A stretch of 64,000 bases of DNA from Microbacterium halotolerans (GTDB lineage Bacteria > Actinomycetota > Actinomycetes > Actinomycetales > Microbacteriaceae). The stretch spans positions 1,867,736 through 1,931,735 of the forward strand of contig NZ_KZ984051.1 of the NCBI RefSeq assembly GCF_003569805.1. Reading direction: 5' to 3'. Position 1 is the first letter of the stretch. Every line of letters starts with the position of its first letter. The position numbers and the translations under genes were made by a program. The notes beneath the pieces were generated by a model. The model ran no database searches. It saw only the letters and a program-made list of their open reading frames with translations, and was not told the origin of the DNA. Shown piece by piece: positions 45,273 through 57,173 of this stretch.

Positions 45273-46930
45273 GCGAGAACACACTCCTCTCCGTCCGCGA
45301 TCTGTCGATCTCGTTCGGCAAGGGCAAGAAGAGCCGCGAGGTGGTGCACGGCGTCAGCTTCGACGTGTTCGAGGGCGAGACGGTCGCGATCGTCGGCGAG
45401 TCAGGGTCGGGCAAGTCGACGACCGCGACGGCCGTGATGGACCTGTTGCCCGGTACGGGCAAGGTCACCGGCGGCTCGGTGCAGTTGTCAGGCCGCGAGC
45501 TGACGAACATGAAGCGCTCCGAGATGGAGAGCCTGCGCGGCCGCGAGATCGGCTACGTGCCGCAGGACCCGATGTCGAACCTCAACCCGGTCTGGTCGAT
45601 CGGCTTCCAGGTCAAGGAGACCATCCGGGCCAACGGTCTTGCGCAGAACCGCAAGGACGTGCACCGGATGGCGGTCGAGGTGCTGCAGAACGCCGGCCTC
45701 GCCGACGCCGAGCGGCGCCTGCACCAGTTCCCGCACCAGTTCTCCGGCGGCATGCGCCAGCGCGCGCTCATCGGCATCGGCCTCGCCGCCGACCCGACAC
45801 TGCTGATCGCCGACGAGCCCACCAGTGCCCTCGACGTGACCGTGCAGCAGGTGATCCTCGATCACCTCGCAACGCTCACGCGCGACAAGGGCACATCGGT
45901 GCTGTTCATCACGCACGACCTGGGGCTGGCCGCCGAGCGCGCCGACCGGATCATCGTGATGAGCAAGGGCGAGATCGTCGAGTCGGGGCCGAGTCGCGAG
46001 ATACTCGAGGCACCGCAGCACCCGTACACGCGCCGCCTCGTCGACGCTGCTCCTAGCTTGGCATCCAAGCGCATCCAGGCGCAGGTGCAGGAGTCGGGAA
46101 CCGCGACGACGACCACCGCGCTCACCGAGCAGGCGGCCATCGTCGAGGTCCGCGACCTCGTCAAGGAGTACTCGATCCGCAAGGGCGGCTTCCGCAGCGA
46201 GCCGTTCCGCGCCGTCGACAACGTCTCGTTCCAGATCCCGAAGGGGCGCACGCTGGCGCTCGTCGGCGAATCCGGATCGGGCAAGTCGACCGTCGCGAAG
46301 ATGGTGCTCCAGCTCGAGAAGGCCACCAGCGGGTCTGTGCTGATCGAGGGGCGAGACACCACGGAGATGTCGACCCGCGACGTGTTCAGGCTGCGCGGGC
46401 GCATGCAGCCGGTGTTCCAGGACCCGTACGGGTCGCTCGACCCGATGCGCTCCCTGGGGGCGCTGATCGCAGAGCCTCTGGGGATCCACGGCATCGGCGA
46501 TCAGGCTTCGCGCCGCGAGCGCGTGTACGAGCTGCTCGAGCAGGTGGCACTGCCGAAGGAACTCGCGTCGCGCTATCCGAACGAGCTGTCGGGCGGACAG
46601 CGCCAGCGGATCGCGATCGCTCGCGCCCTGGCACTGAAGCCGTCCATCGTCGTGCTCGACGAGGCGGTCTCGGCGCTCGACGTGCTGGTGCAGGATCAGA
46701 TCCTGCAGCTGCTCAGCGAGCTGCAGAGCGAGCTCGATCTGACGTATCTGTTCATCACGCACGATCTCGCCGTCGTCCGTGTCGCCGCTGACCTCGTCGC
46801 GGTCATGGAGAAGGGCCGCATCGTCGAGCAGGGCTCGGTCGACCGCGTGTTCGACGCGCCTGAGCAGGAGTACACGCAGCGACTGCTGAACGCGATCCCC
46901 GGTCGGGGCCTCGCCCTCGGCGCGAGCTGA
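45269..46930 (+). CDS. oppD: Peptide ABC transporter ATPase, OppD-OppF fusion
   Basis: 553 residues with two complete ATPase domains. The first (~1-265) has GESGSGKST, FSGGMRQRALI and LIADEPTSALDVT; the second (~295-550) has GESGSGKST, LSGGQRQRIAIA and VVLDEAVSALDVL. The order matches OppD followed by OppF, fused in one chain, as is common in actinobacteria. It powers peptide import by OppBC. A strong terminator follows 10 bp after the stop. Confidence 0.96.
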   Translation: MSENTLLSVRDLSISFGKGKKSREVVHGVSFDVFEGETVAIVGESGSGKSTTATAVMDLLPGTGKVTGGSVQLSGRELTNMKRSEMESLRGREIGYVPQDPMSNLNPVWSIGFQVKETIRANGLAQNRKDVHRMAVEVLQNAGLADAERRLHQFPHQFSGGMRQRALIGIGLAADPTLLIADEPTSALDVTVQQVILDHLATLTRDKGTSVLFITHDLGLAAERADRIIVMSKGEIVESGPSREILEAPQHPYTRRLVDAAPSLASKRIQAQVQESGTATTTTALTEQAAIVEVRDLVKEYSIRKGGFRSEPFRAVDNVSFQIPKGRTLALVGESGSGKSTVAKMVLQLEKATSGSVLIEGRDTTEMSTRDVFRLRGRMQPVFQDPYGSLDPMRSLGALIAEPLGIHGIGDQASRRERVYELLEQVALPKELASRYPNELSGGQRQRIAIARALALKPSIVVLDEAVSALDVLVQDQILQLLSELQSELDLTYLFITHDLAVVRVAADLVAVMEKGRIVEQGSVDRVFDAPEQEYTQRLLNAIPGRGLALGAS

Positions 46931-46940
46931 CGCAGCAGCG

Positions 46941-46980
46941 ACGAACGCCGGATGCCCTGAGAAGGGCATCCGGCGTTCGT
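46941..46980 (+). terminator. Terminator of the opp operon
   Basis: Perfect 17-bp arms (ACGAACGCCGGATGCCC and complement) with loop TGAGAA, directly after the OppDF stop. Confidence 0.88.
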
Positions 46981-46995
46981 CTATAGGGTGGGGGC

Positions 46996-47541
46996 ATGCC
47001 AGAAGCTTCGAACGCCTCCGAACGGGTCGTCTTCCGCTCGGTCGGGGGAGCGGTGTGGATGACGGTGACCTCGATCGTGTGCGCCCTGCTCATCGGCGAC
47101 ATGCTCATCCGGGGCACCCTCGAGCAGGCCGTGCTGGTCAGCCCGTGGCTGCTGCTTCTGCTGTGGTTCGTCTACCTCTTCCTGTTCGCGCCGCGGATCG
47201 TCGCGACGCCGGAGGGCGTCGCCGTGCACAACGTGCTGCGCGTCACACGGCTGAGCTGGGGTGCGATCGACTCGATCACGTCCAGATGGCAGATCGAGTT
47301 CCGGATGAAGGAGTCGCTCGGCGACAAGCCGGTGCAGGCGTGGGGCGCACCCACGCAGCGTCCGTCTCGCTCGCCCAAGAAGGAACACCCGAGCACGGGG
47401 CAGATCGAGCGCCTGCGCGACATGCTCGAGGAGGCACCGGCGCAGCAGGCGACGCGAACGGTCGCATGGGATGTTCCCGGCCTCATCGCGGGTGCAGTGA
47501 TCGTGATCTGGCTGGTCGCTTCGATCGCGGTCTCGCTGTGA
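46996..47541 (+). CDS. PH-domain-like membrane protein
   Basis: 181 residues. Two N-terminal membrane helices (~18-65), then APRIVATPEGVAVHNVLRVTRLSWGAIDSI, the core strands of a bacterial PH domain, a Pro/Lys-rich linker, and a C-terminal helix (~160-180). Such small PH-like proteins are common before typA in this family; their function is unknown. Start ATG 46996. Confidence 0.82.
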   Translation: MPEASNASERVVFRSVGGAVWMTVTSIVCALLIGDMLIRGTLEQAVLVSPWLLLLLWFVYLFLFAPRIVATPEGVAVHNVLRVTRLSWGAIDSITSRWQIEFRMKESLGDKPVQAWGAPTQRPSRSPKKEHPSTGQIERLRDMLEEAPAQQATRTVAWDVPGLIAGAVIVIWLVASIAVSL

Positions 47542-47643
47542 CCTGCGGATTCCTGTCCATCCGCTGACCGGAGCTCCTCCCCGCCGCTATAGGATGGAAC
47601 GTCCCAACTCTCGGGGCGACACTCCACCACGGCAAGGAACTTC

Positions 47644-49557
<1,914 letters not shown>

Positions 49558-49568
49558 CACGTTGCGAG

Positions 49569-49602
49569 CGGCGGCCCTGGCGATCGATCGCCGGGGCCGC
49601 CG
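49569..49602 (+). terminator. Terminator of typA
   Basis: A 16-bp stem, CGGCGGCCC...GGGGCCGCCG, centred on the self-complementary GGCGATCGATCGCC, 12 bp after the typA stop. Confidence 0.75.
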
Positions 49603-49734
49603 TCTGCGCGCTGGGAGGGAGGGGCGGGCATCGTTCGGGTGCGGCAGATTGCGCCAAGAATCGAGCGGAAGGCGCATCCGGGGTACCGGAAGCGGCCGGA
49701 TGAGGTGCTCAGCGAGCGTGCGTAGGGTGAGAAT

Positions 49735-50175
49735 ATGCAGTGGGTGATGAAGGCGCTTTCGTGGCTCGGTGCCGTCGTGGCCGGTGCGATCTTCGGCGTC
49801 GCCGGTACGATCTGCTACGCCTCGGCAGTGCTCAAGCCGGGGGGCGGGCTGATCGTGATCCCACTCGGGCTGATGCTCGCCGCGGTCGCGTGCCTTTCCC
49901 TGCTCCTGGCCATCCGGCTGCTCGCGGACGACCGAGGCGCCGTGCTCGGCGCGGGGCTCGGCATGCTGATCGCGCTGTTCGTGTTCTCCAGCCGGGGCCC
50001 GGGCGGTTCGGTCGTGGTGCCGCAGGTCGCGGAGGGCGAAGCCCCGCTCGGCATCATCTGGGCGTGGACGCTCGCCATCGTCGTACTCGTCGTGGTGGCC
50101 TGGCCCGACCTTCGCCGGGGGCGCGCGGCGCACGCCGAGCAGGTTGAGGCGGCTGCTCCCGACGACCCGCGCTGA
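49735..50175 (+). CDS. DUF6113-like small integral membrane protein
   Basis: 146 residues with four predicted membrane helices (~8-30, 38-60, 68-85, 105-122) and a charged tail. Position between typA and fdxA and overall layout fit the DUF6113-type proteins of actinobacteria; that family match is from memory of gene order and is tentative. The ATG at 49735 is used; one at 49747 is also possible. Confidence 0.75.
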   Translation: MQWVMKALSWLGAVVAGAIFGVAGTICYASAVLKPGGGLIVIPLGLMLAAVACLSLLLAIRLLADDRGAVLGAGLGMLIALFVFSSRGPGGSVVVPQVAEGEAPLGIIWAWTLAIVVLVVVAWPDLRRGRAAHAEQVEAAAPDDPR

Positions 50176-50312
50176 CGGCGTTCCACCGCGCTGCGTCCCA
50201 TTCGCCGCGCCGGCGTCCTGCCGGCGCAACTCCGGGTCGCACCATCGGCGTCGAGCCCGAACGGCTCGGCGCACTGCGCCGATGATCAGCCGTCGGCGGA
50301 TAGAATCAGAGG

Positions 50313-50633
50313 GTGACTTACGTGATCGCCCTTCCCTGCGTGGATGTCAAAGACCGCGCGTGCATCGATGAGTGCCCGGTCGACTGCATCTACGAGGGTG
50401 AACGCAGCCTGTACATCCATCCGGATGAGTGCGTCGACTGCGGTGCCTGCGAGCCGGTGTGCCCCGTCGAGGCGATCTACTACGAAGACGACCTGCCGGA
50501 TGAGTGGCAGGACTACTACACCGCGAACGTCGAGTTCTTCGACGACGTGGGCTCGCCGGGAGGCGCGGCAAAGGTCGGCGTGATCGCGAAGGATCACCCC
50601 GTCATCTCCGCCCTGCCTCCGCAGACCGAGTGA
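50313..50633 (+). CDS. fdxA: 7Fe ferredoxin
   Basis: 106 residues. The N-terminal 50 residues hold all cluster cysteines (C9, C17, C21, C25, C40, C43, C46, C50), giving one 3Fe-4S and one 4Fe-4S site as in mycobacterial FdxA. The conserved [20 protein letters not shown] follows the first set. It is a low-potential electron carrier in the cytosol. Start GTG 50313. Its TGA overlaps a GTG in frame with dapC. Confidence 0.97.
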   Translation: MTYVIALPCVDVKDRACIDECPVDCIYEGERSLYIHPDECVDCGACEPVCPVEAIYYEDDLPDEWQDYYTANVEFFDDVGSPGGAAKVGVIAKDHPVISALPPQTE

Positions 50634-50641
50634 GCCGTCGC

Positions 50642-51748
50642 ATGTCGATCAACGATCTCGACGACTATCCGTGGGACGCCGTCGTTCCGTTCCGTGAGCG
50701 GGCGGCCGCGCATCCGGATGGTCTGTGCGACCTGTCGATCGGTTCTCCTGTCGACCCGACTCCCGCCGTCGTGCGCGAGGCGCTCGTGGCGGCGACCGAT
50801 GCACACGCGTACCCTGCGACCGTCGGCACCGACGAGCTGCGTGCTGCGATCTGCTCCTGGTATGAGCGCCGACGGGGGGTGACGGGGCTCCAGCCGCGCA
50901 ACGTTCTTCCGACGATCGGTTCCAAGGAGTTCGTCGCGTTGCTGCCGACGCTGCTGGGGCTCGGTGCGGGAGACATCATCGTGCATCCGCGCGCCGCGTA
51001 TCCGACGTACGCTGTCGGCGCCGCCGTCGCCGGTGCGACCGCCGTCACGGCCGACGACCCTTCCGATTGGCCGGAGGGGACGAAGCTCGTCTGGATCAAT
51101 TCTCCCGGTAACCCGGATGGTCGAGTGTGGGGCGTCGACGAGCTGCGTGCAGCCGTCGCGCGGGCGCGCGAGATCGGCGCGGTGCTCGCGAGCGACGAGT
51201 GCTACGCCGAACTCGGCTGGGAGGGCGAATGGGCCGATCAGCGCATCCCGAGCGTGCTCGATCCGCGCGTCGCCGGTGACAGCCGCGCCAACTTGCTCAG
51301 CGTCTACTCGCTCAGCAAGCAGTCGAACCTCGCCGGCTACCGCGCCGCGTTCGTCGCCGGTTGCGGAGACATCGTCTCCGGGCTGCTGAAGAACCGCAAG
51401 CACCTCGGGCTGATGCTTCCTGCGCCTGTGCAGCACGCCATGGCCGTCGCCCTGGGAGACGATGCGCACGTCGACGAGCAGCGCGAACGGTACCGCGCGC
51501 GTCGGGACGTGCTCAAGCCCGCACTGGAGGCTGCCGGTTTCCGCATCGACCTCAGCCTTGCCGGCCTGTATCTGTGGGCGAGCGAGGGGCGCGATGCGTG
51601 GGAGAGCATGGACCGCCTCGCCGGCCTCGGCATCCTCGCCGGGCCCGGCGTCTTCTACGGAGAGGGCAACGCAAGGCACATCCGGTTCTCGCTGACCGCT
51701 GCCGACGACAGGATCGCCGCGGCGGCCGAGCGATTGCGCGGCGCGTAG
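50642..51748 (+). CDS. dapC: Succinyldiaminopimelate transaminase
   Basis: 368 residues, a fold-type I PLP aminotransferase. The PLP lysine lies in VYSLSKQSNLAGYR, with the SPGNPDG and SDECYAELGW cofactor contacts. Placement between fdxA and the dap genes is the standard actinobacterial context for DapC, which makes N-succinyl-LL-diaminopimelate for lysine and cell-wall synthesis. The ATG at 50642 is chosen; a GTG at 50630 overlapping the fdxA stop is equally possible. Confidence 0.93.
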   Translation: MSINDLDDYPWDAVVPFRERAAAHPDGLCDLSIGSPVDPTPAVVREALVAATDAHAYPATVGTDELRAAICSWYERRRGVTGLQPRNVLPTIGSKEFVALLPTLLGLGAGDIIVHPRAAYPTYAVGAAVAGATAVTADDPSDWPEGTKLVWINSPGNPDGRVWGVDELRAAVARAREIGAVLASDECYAELGWEGEWADQRIPSVLDPRVAGDSRANLLSVYSLSKQSNLAGYRAAFVAGCGDIVSGLLKNRKHLGLMLPAPVQHAMAVALGDDAHVDEQRERYRARRDVLKPALEAAGFRIDLSLAGLYLWASEGRDAWESMDRLAGLGILAGPGVFYGEGNARHIRFSLTAADDRIAAAAERLRGA

Positions 51749-51985
51749 GGCGTGCCCGGCATCCGTCGTCCATCGTGCACGTCGGGACGGCTCGGGTGCT
51801 GAGACACGAGATCGCACTTCCGGTGCGTCGGTTCGAGTGTCCAGAGCCGTGGATGACCCGGTGCCCTGCCAGGGCAGCCGGTTTCGAACCAGTGCCCCGG
51901 GCCCGCTAGGCTGGCCGGGGCCGCCGTGGCGCTATCAGCGCTGGCGGCATGAGACGCGATTGACGAAGATTCGCAAGGAGAAGCC

Positions 51986-53281
51986 GTGAGCGACGCAGGA
52001 AGCCTGCCCGACAAGGCCACACTGACCGTCGGCGACAAGACCGCCGAGTTCCCCGTCCTGCAGTCCGCAGAGGGCCGCCCTTCCGTCGATGTGTCGACCC
52101 TGATGAAGCAGACCGGTTACACGGCACTGGACTACGGCTTCGTGAACACGGCATCGACCAGATCCGACATCACCTTCATCGACGGCGACCAGGGCATCCT
52201 GCGCTACCGCGGCTACCCGATCGATCAGCTCGCCGAGAACGCCACCTTCCTCGAGGTCGCGTGGCTGCTCATCTACGGTGAGCTGCCGTCAGCCGACGAG
52301 TTGGCATCGTTCGACGAACGGATCCGCCGCCACACCCTCCTGCACGAGGACCTCAAGAGCTTCTTCGGGGGGCTGCCTGCCGGCGCGCACCCGATGTCGG
52401 TGCTCTCGTCTGCTGTGTCCGCCCTGGAGACGTACTACGAGGGACAGACCGATCCGGCGGATCCTGAGAACGTCGAGCTCAACATCATCCGGCTGCTGGC
52501 GAAGCTTCCTGTCATCGCGGCGTACTCGCACAAGAAGTCGATCGGGCAGGCGTTCCTGTACCCCGACAACAAGCTCGGCTACGTCGAGAACTTCCTGCGC
52601 CTCAACTTCGGCACGATGGCCGAGGACTACGAGATCAACCCCGTCATGGTGCGGGCGCTCGAGCGACTGCTCATCCTGCACGAGGACCACGAGCAGAACG
52701 CTTCGACCTCGACCGTGCGCCTGGTGGGCTCGACCGGCGCATCGCAGTTCGCTTCGGTCGCGGCGGGAATCCAGGCGCTGTCCGGCCCGCTGCACGGCGG
52801 CGCGAACGAGGCCGTGCTGAAGATGCTCTCGCAGATCCAGGAGTCGGGCGAGGGTGTGGCGAAGTTCGTCGAGCGCGTGAAGAACAAGGAAGACGGTGTG
52901 AAGCTGATGGGCTTCGGGCACCGCGTCTACAAGAACTACGACCCGCGCGCCACGATCGTCAAGCAGTCGGCGGATGAGGTGCTCGCCTCGCTAGGCGTCA
53001 AGGACCCGATGCTCGACCTCGCCAAGGAGCTCGAGGAGATCGCGCTCAACGACGAGTACTTCCAGGCGCGCAACCTGTACCCGAACGTCGACTTCTACAC
53101 CGGTGTCATCTACAAGGCGATGGGCTTCCCGAATCGCGTGTTCACCGTGCTGTTCGCGATCGGCCGCCTGCCGGGATGGCTCGCCCAGTGGCGCGAGCAG
53201 AACCTCGATCCCAGGACCAAGATCGGCCGCCCCCAGCAGCTGTACACAGGCGCCGCCGAGCGCCGTTACCCCGGCATCTGA
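51986..53281 (+). CDS. gltA: Citrate synthase
   Basis: 431 residues, the hexameric type II citrate synthase size. Catalytic blocks: SGPLHGGANEAVLKML (His), MGFGHRVYKNYDPR (His) and NVDFYTG (Asp). It condenses oxaloacetate and acetyl-CoA at TCA entry. AAGGAGAAGCC precedes the GTG at 51986. The 237-bp region upstream holds a TAGGCT -10-like hexamer at 51907 and no gene. It is followed by hairpin repeat copy 3. Confidence 0.98.
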   Translation: MSDAGSLPDKATLTVGDKTAEFPVLQSAEGRPSVDVSTLMKQTGYTALDYGFVNTASTRSDITFIDGDQGILRYRGYPIDQLAENATFLEVAWLLIYGELPSADELASFDERIRRHTLLHEDLKSFFGGLPAGAHPMSVLSSAVSALETYYEGQTDPADPENVELNIIRLLAKLPVIAAYSHKKSIGQAFLYPDNKLGYVENFLRLNFGTMAEDYEINPVMVRALERLLILHEDHEQNASTSTVRLVGSTGASQFASVAAGIQALSGPLHGGANEAVLKMLSQIQESGEGVAKFVERVKNKEDGVKLMGFGHRVYKNYDPRATIVKQSADEVLASLGVKDPMLDLAKELEEIALNDEYFQARNLYPNVDFYTGVIYKAMGFPNRVFTVLFAIGRLPGWLAQWREQNLDPRTKIGRPQQLYTGAAERRYPGI

Positions 53282-53311
53282 CCCTCGCCCCGCGCCACAG
53301 CACACCGCGCA

Positions 53312-53374
53312 TCTCTTCATTTCTGGCACATCTCCGGGGGTGCACAGCACCGGAAATGTGCCAGAGATGAGGAA
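53312..53374. repeat. 62-bp hairpin repeat, copy 3 (after gltA)
   Basis: Same arm series as copies 1 and 2 (CTTCATTTCTGGCACATC...), but with a different loop and three arm mismatches (right arm CCGGAAATGTGCC...). It lies between gltA and dapD, both rightward, so it acts as a gltA terminator rather than a shared one. Confidence 0.8.
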
Positions 53375-53407
53375 TTGAGCGGTGTCGGTGGCCGGTAGGC
53401 TGGAAGC

Positions 53408-54331
53408 ATGACGGATGAGCGTTGGATTTCCGGTGTCGGGCTCGCCACGATTGCGGCGGACGGCGCTGTGCTGGACACCTGGTACCCCGCGCCCGTGGCC
53501 TCGCGCCTGGGCGACTCCTCTGCCGCTGAGGCGGAGCTGGCCGGCGAGGTCGCAGGCGACGACGTCCGCGGGGTGAGGACCGAGGTCGTCGCACTCGAGA
53601 TCGACCTCGACGCCGCGCCGGCGTCGACTCCCGACGCGTATCTGCGCCTGCACGCGCTCTCGCACAGGCTCGTGCGCCCCAACGAGATCAACCTCGACGG
53701 CGTCTTCGCGCACCTGCCAAACAACGCGTGGACCAACGCAGGCCCGATGAAGCCCGAGATCGCGGCGGCAGCGCTGCCTGCGCTGCGCCGCGCGGGCATC
53801 CAGGTGTACGCGCAGGACAAGTTCCCGCGCCTGACCGACTACGTGCTGCCGGACGGCGTCCGCCTCGGCGACGCGTCGCGTGTGCGGCTCGGCGCGCACC
53901 TGGCATCAGGCACCGTCGTGATGCACGAGGGCTTCGTGAACTTCAATGCGGGAACGCTCGGCGCCTCGATGGTCGAGGGCCGCGTCTCGCAGGGCGTCGT
54001 CATCGGAGACGGCAGCGACATCGGCGGCGGAGCGTCCATCATGGGCACACTCTCCGGCGGCGGCACGCACCGCATCTCGATCGGCCAGCGCACTCTGCTC
54101 GGCGCGAATGCGGGCGTGGGCATCTCGCTCGGCGACGACTGCGTCGTCGAGGCGGGTCTGTACGTGACAGCCGGCACCAAGGTGACGCTCACCGGCGGTC
54201 GTACCGTCAAGGCCGCCGAGCTGTCGGGTTCGTCCGGTCTGCTGCTGCGCCGCAACTCGGTCACCGGCACCGTCGAAGCAGTCGAACGCTCCGGCGTGGG
54301 CGTCGTGCTCAACGACGCGCTGCACGCGTAG
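53408..54331 (+). CDS. dapD: Tetrahydrodipicolinate N-succinyltransferase
   Basis: 307 residues, the actinobacterial long DapD. A left-handed beta-helix (hexapeptide repeats) occupies the second half: [37 protein letters not shown] and [34 protein letters not shown] is a family block. It adds succinate to tetrahydrodipicolinate; DapC and DapE take the next two steps and flank it here. Confidence 0.97.
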   Translation: MTDERWISGVGLATIAADGAVLDTWYPAPVASRLGDSSAAEAELAGEVAGDDVRGVRTEVVALEIDLDAAPASTPDAYLRLHALSHRLVRPNEINLDGVFAHLPNNAWTNAGPMKPEIAAAALPALRRAGIQVYAQDKFPRLTDYVLPDGVRLGDASRVRLGAHLASGTVVMHEGFVNFNAGTLGASMVEGRVSQGVVIGDGSDIGGGASIMGTLSGGGTHRISIGQRTLLGANAGVGISLGDDCVVEAGLYVTAGTKVTLTGGRTVKAAELSGSSGLLLRRNSVTGTVEAVERSGVGVVLNDALHA

Positions 54332-54440
54332 CCGCTGCTCTTCGATCTCCCGCTTTTCTTCTGCGGACAGCGGCGGATCTGCTGGAGACTTGTGGAGCTG
54401 CGCGTCGGGGACGGGCGCGGGGAGAAATTAGGGTGGAAGG

Positions 54441-55514
54441 GTGCCACTCGATCTCACTGCCTCGTCTGCCGACATCACGCGATACATCTGCGACATCCCG
54501 AGCGTCTCCGACGACGAGACTCGGCTGGCTGACGAGATCTTCGCCGCCGTATCGGCGCTGGCCCACCTCACCGTCACCCGCTCCGGCGACACGATCGTCG
54601 CCCGCACTCAGCTGGCCAGGGCTCAGCGCGTCGCCATCGCAGGGCACATCGACACGGTGCCGATCAACGCCAACCTGCCGACGCGCGACATCGTCGAGAA
54701 CGGCGAAGACGTGATCTGGGGGAGGGGCACCGTCGACATGAAGGCGGGGCTCGCCGTGCAGCTCAAGCTCGCGGCGGAGCTGACCGAACCCTCCGTCGAC
54801 ATCACGTGGCTCTGGTACGACCACGAGGAGGTCGAGGCGACGAAGAACGGCCTCGGCCGGCTGCAGCGTGAGGCGCCCGAGATGCTCGAAGCCGACTTCG
54901 CCATCCTGGGCGAGCCCACGGCGGGCGAGGTCGAGGGGGGCTGCAACGGCACGATGCGGGCCATCGTCCGCACTGCAGGCACGCGGGCGCACGCGGGCCG
55001 CGCCTGGATGGGCGAGAACGCGATCCACGCCGCATGGCCGATTCTCGAGCGACTCGCCCGCTACGAACCCCGCACGATCGCCGTCGAAGGGCTCGAGTAC
55101 CGCGAGGGACTGAATGCCGTGCGCATCTCAGGCGGCATCGCGGGGAACGTGATCCCTGACGCCTGCGAGGTCGAGGTGAACTTCCGCTTCGCGCCGGAAC
55201 GCTCGCTGGACGAGGCGATCGCGCACGTGCGCGAGGTGTTCGACGGCTTCGACATCGAAGTGACGGACGGGGCCTCCGCAGCGCGGCCGGGCCTCGATGC
55301 TCCGCTCGCACGCGAGTTCCTCGCCGCGGTCGGCGCGCAGGCGAAGCCGAAGTACGGCTGGACCGATGTGGCGCGTTTCAGCGAGATGGGCGTGCCTGCC
55401 GTCAACTACGGTCCCGGCGACGCGCTGCTCGCCCACCACGATGAGGAACGGGTCCCCGTCGCGCAGATCGAGCGGGTCGAGCGGGGCCTGAGAGCGTGGC
55501 TGTCGGCAGCCTGA
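54441..55514 (+). CDS. dapE: Succinyl-diaminopimelate desuccinylase
   Basis: 357 residues, M20 peptidase family. Metal site residues include H69 and D71 in GHIDTVPI, D99 in GRGTVDMKAG, the Glu pair in DHEEVEA, and GEPTAGEVEGGC; the small dimerisation domain follows. It releases succinate to give LL-diaminopimelate. Start GTG 54441. Its end overlaps the possible GTG start of the next membrane protein. Confidence 0.96.
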   Translation: MPLDLTASSADITRYICDIPSVSDDETRLADEIFAAVSALAHLTVTRSGDTIVARTQLARAQRVAIAGHIDTVPINANLPTRDIVENGEDVIWGRGTVDMKAGLAVQLKLAAELTEPSVDITWLWYDHEEVEATKNGLGRLQREAPEMLEADFAILGEPTAGEVEGGCNGTMRAIVRTAGTRAHAGRAWMGENAIHAAWPILERLARYEPRTIAVEGLEYREGLNAVRISGGIAGNVIPDACEVEVNFRFAPERSLDEAIAHVREVFDGFDIEVTDGASAARPGLDAPLAREFLAAVGAQAKPKYGWTDVARFSEMGVPAVNYGPGDALLAHHDEERVPVAQIERVERGLRAWLSAA

Positions 55515-55528
55515 GCCTTCGGGCCGAC

Positions 55529-56737
55529 ATGACGCGCTCCTGGGCCGCGCTGCCGACATGGGCGAAGGTCGCAGTCGTGTACATCGTTGCGCGCCTCGTC
55601 ACCGTGGCGTTCGTGCTGCTGGCGGCGCAGCTCGCACCGGCGCAGTCGCAGCTCGGATCGGTGAACCCGCTCGGCGACTTCACCCTCGCCTGGGACGCAC
55701 AGTGGTACTGGCTCGCCGCCGTCGAAGGATATCCGGATGAGCTCCCCACGGACGACAACGGGCACGTGACACAGAACGCATGGGCGTTCCTCCCCGTATA
55801 CGCCTATGCGGCGAAGGCCGTCGGCGCCGTGTTAGGCGGCAGCTGGGGTGCCGGCGCGTTCGTGGTGTCGTTCGTTGGCGGGTACCTGGCATGCCTCGGC
55901 ATGTGCGCGGTCATCAGGATCAGGCAGGGCAGAGCGCAGGCGATGTGGGCGGTGGTCTTCTTCGCGTTCGGGCCGCTGGCACCTCTGTTCCACATCGGAT
56001 ACGCGGAGTCGCTGTTCCTCGCCGAGCTGTTCGCAGCGTTGGTGTGCGTGCTGAAGAGGCGCTGGTGGTGGCTCTACCTGCTGGTGCCTCTGATGGCCTT
56101 CACCAGGCCGGGTCTGCAGGCGTTCGCGCTGATGCTTGCGATGTACGGGATATGGCGATGGTTCTTGCGCCGACGCGATAGGCTGCCCGCTCGCGAAGTC
56201 GCGCACATCGTCGTGATCGGGCTGTTCGCCGCAGCGATGGGGTTCGCATGGCCTGCGATCGCCGGAGCCGTCACGGGCGACCCCGGCGCATATCTCGACA
56301 CCGAGCTGTCGTGGCGACGGGGGTGGGTCGGCACGGAGGAGTTCGCCCCGCTCGAGGGCTGGTTCTCAGCGGCGGACGTGTGGTTCGCCGTGTGGGGGCT
56401 GCCTGCGCGGATGGCACCGGTAGCGGTCGTGGCGCTGGTGGCAGCATCGGCCGCCCTCGTTCTGTTTCTGCCTGCCGTACGCAGAGCGGGCCCCGAGCTG
56501 CGGATGTGGGCGGCGAGCTACCTGATCTACCTGCTGCTGGTGTTCTTCCCCCAATCGAGCATCTTCCGGCTGATGGTGCCTCTCGCGCCCGCCGTGGCGG
56601 GCGCTGCTGCCGTGCCTGCCTCCGGTGGGCGTGCGGGGCTGGTGAGGGCGGGAATCATGGTCGCGTGCCTGGTGGGGCAGTGGGCGTGGATCTGGTTCAT
56701 GTGGGCGCACGGCAGCGACTACTGGCAGGTGCCGTAG
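55529..56737 (+). CDS. PIG-V-like multi-pass membrane protein (putative glycosyltransferase)
   Basis: 402 residues with about ten helices. WDAQWYWLAAVEGYP in the first extracytosolic loop (an acidic catalytic-like Asp next to W-Y) and AFLPVYAYAAKAVGAVLGG resemble the GPI mannosyltransferase-II/PIG-V family, which uses lipid-linked sugars. Actinobacterial members are uncharacterised. The start may be GTG 55496, inside dapE, or ATG 55529; the latter is used. Confidence 0.8.
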   Translation: MTRSWAALPTWAKVAVVYIVARLVTVAFVLLAAQLAPAQSQLGSVNPLGDFTLAWDAQWYWLAAVEGYPDELPTDDNGHVTQNAWAFLPVYAYAAKAVGAVLGGSWGAGAFVVSFVGGYLACLGMCAVIRIRQGRAQAMWAVVFFAFGPLAPLFHIGYAESLFLAELFAALVCVLKRRWWWLYLLVPLMAFTRPGLQAFALMLAMYGIWRWFLRRRDRLPAREVAHIVVIGLFAAAMGFAWPAIAGAVTGDPGAYLDTELSWRRGWVGTEEFAPLEGWFSAADVWFAVWGLPARMAPVAVVALVAASAALVLFLPAVRRAGPELRMWAASYLIYLLLVFFPQSSIFRLMVPLAPAVAGAAAVPASGGRAGLVRAGIMVACLVGQWAWIWFMWAHGSDYWQVP

Positions 56738-56901
56738 CGCGGTGCGGAATACTGCGGCGACACGGCCGGATGTGTGCCCAGGCAGGCCCCGACGGATGCG
56801 GATGTGTTGCTCTACGTTTCGAATCCGAGCGGACAGAGAATCGTCGCGAGACGTCGGACCCGGCTAAACTTGACGCGAGACCTCAAGAAAAGGAGCCCGC
56901 T

Positions 56902-57081
56902 ATGGCAGCCATGAAGCCCAGGACTGGCGACGGACCGATGGAGGCCGTGAAGGAGGGGCGCCTCATCATCGTGCGCGTGCCACTCGAAGGCGGCGGCCGT
57001 CTGGTCGTCTCGGTGAACGACGACGAGGCGAAGGAACTGCACAGCGTGCTGTCCGGCGTCGTCGAAGGCGCCGCGGCCTGA
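56902..57081 (+). CDS. DUF3117 small conserved actinobacterial protein
   Basis: 59 residues: MAAMKPRTGDGPMEAVKEG, IIVRVPLEGGGRLVV and NDDEAKELHSVL make up the whole family pattern. AAAGGAG precedes the ATG at 56902. The protein is almost invariant in size across actinobacteria and its function is unknown. A perfect-arm terminator follows 11 bp after the stop. The 164 bp upstream hold no other gene. Confidence 0.95.
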   Translation: MAAMKPRTGDGPMEAVKEGRLIIVRVPLEGGGRLVVSVNDDEAKELHSVLSGVVEGAAA

Positions 57082-57092
57082 GACAGCACCGT

Positions 57093-57125
57093 CGAATCCC
57101 GGGAACCACGCGTTCCCGGGATTCG
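57093..57125 (+). terminator. Terminator of the DUF3117 gene
   Basis: Perfect 14-bp arms (CGAATCCCGGGAAC and complement) around CACGC. Confidence 0.85.
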
Positions 57126-57173
57126 GCATGCCAGGTTGTCCACACTTCTGCCGAGATGCTCGTCGGCCCGACG

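Noticed and set aside
51825..51900. GGTTCGAGTGTCC, resembling a tRNA T-loop
   Set aside because: No acceptor stem, D-arm or anticodon arm can be drawn around it; GGTTTCGAACC nearby is just a palindrome.
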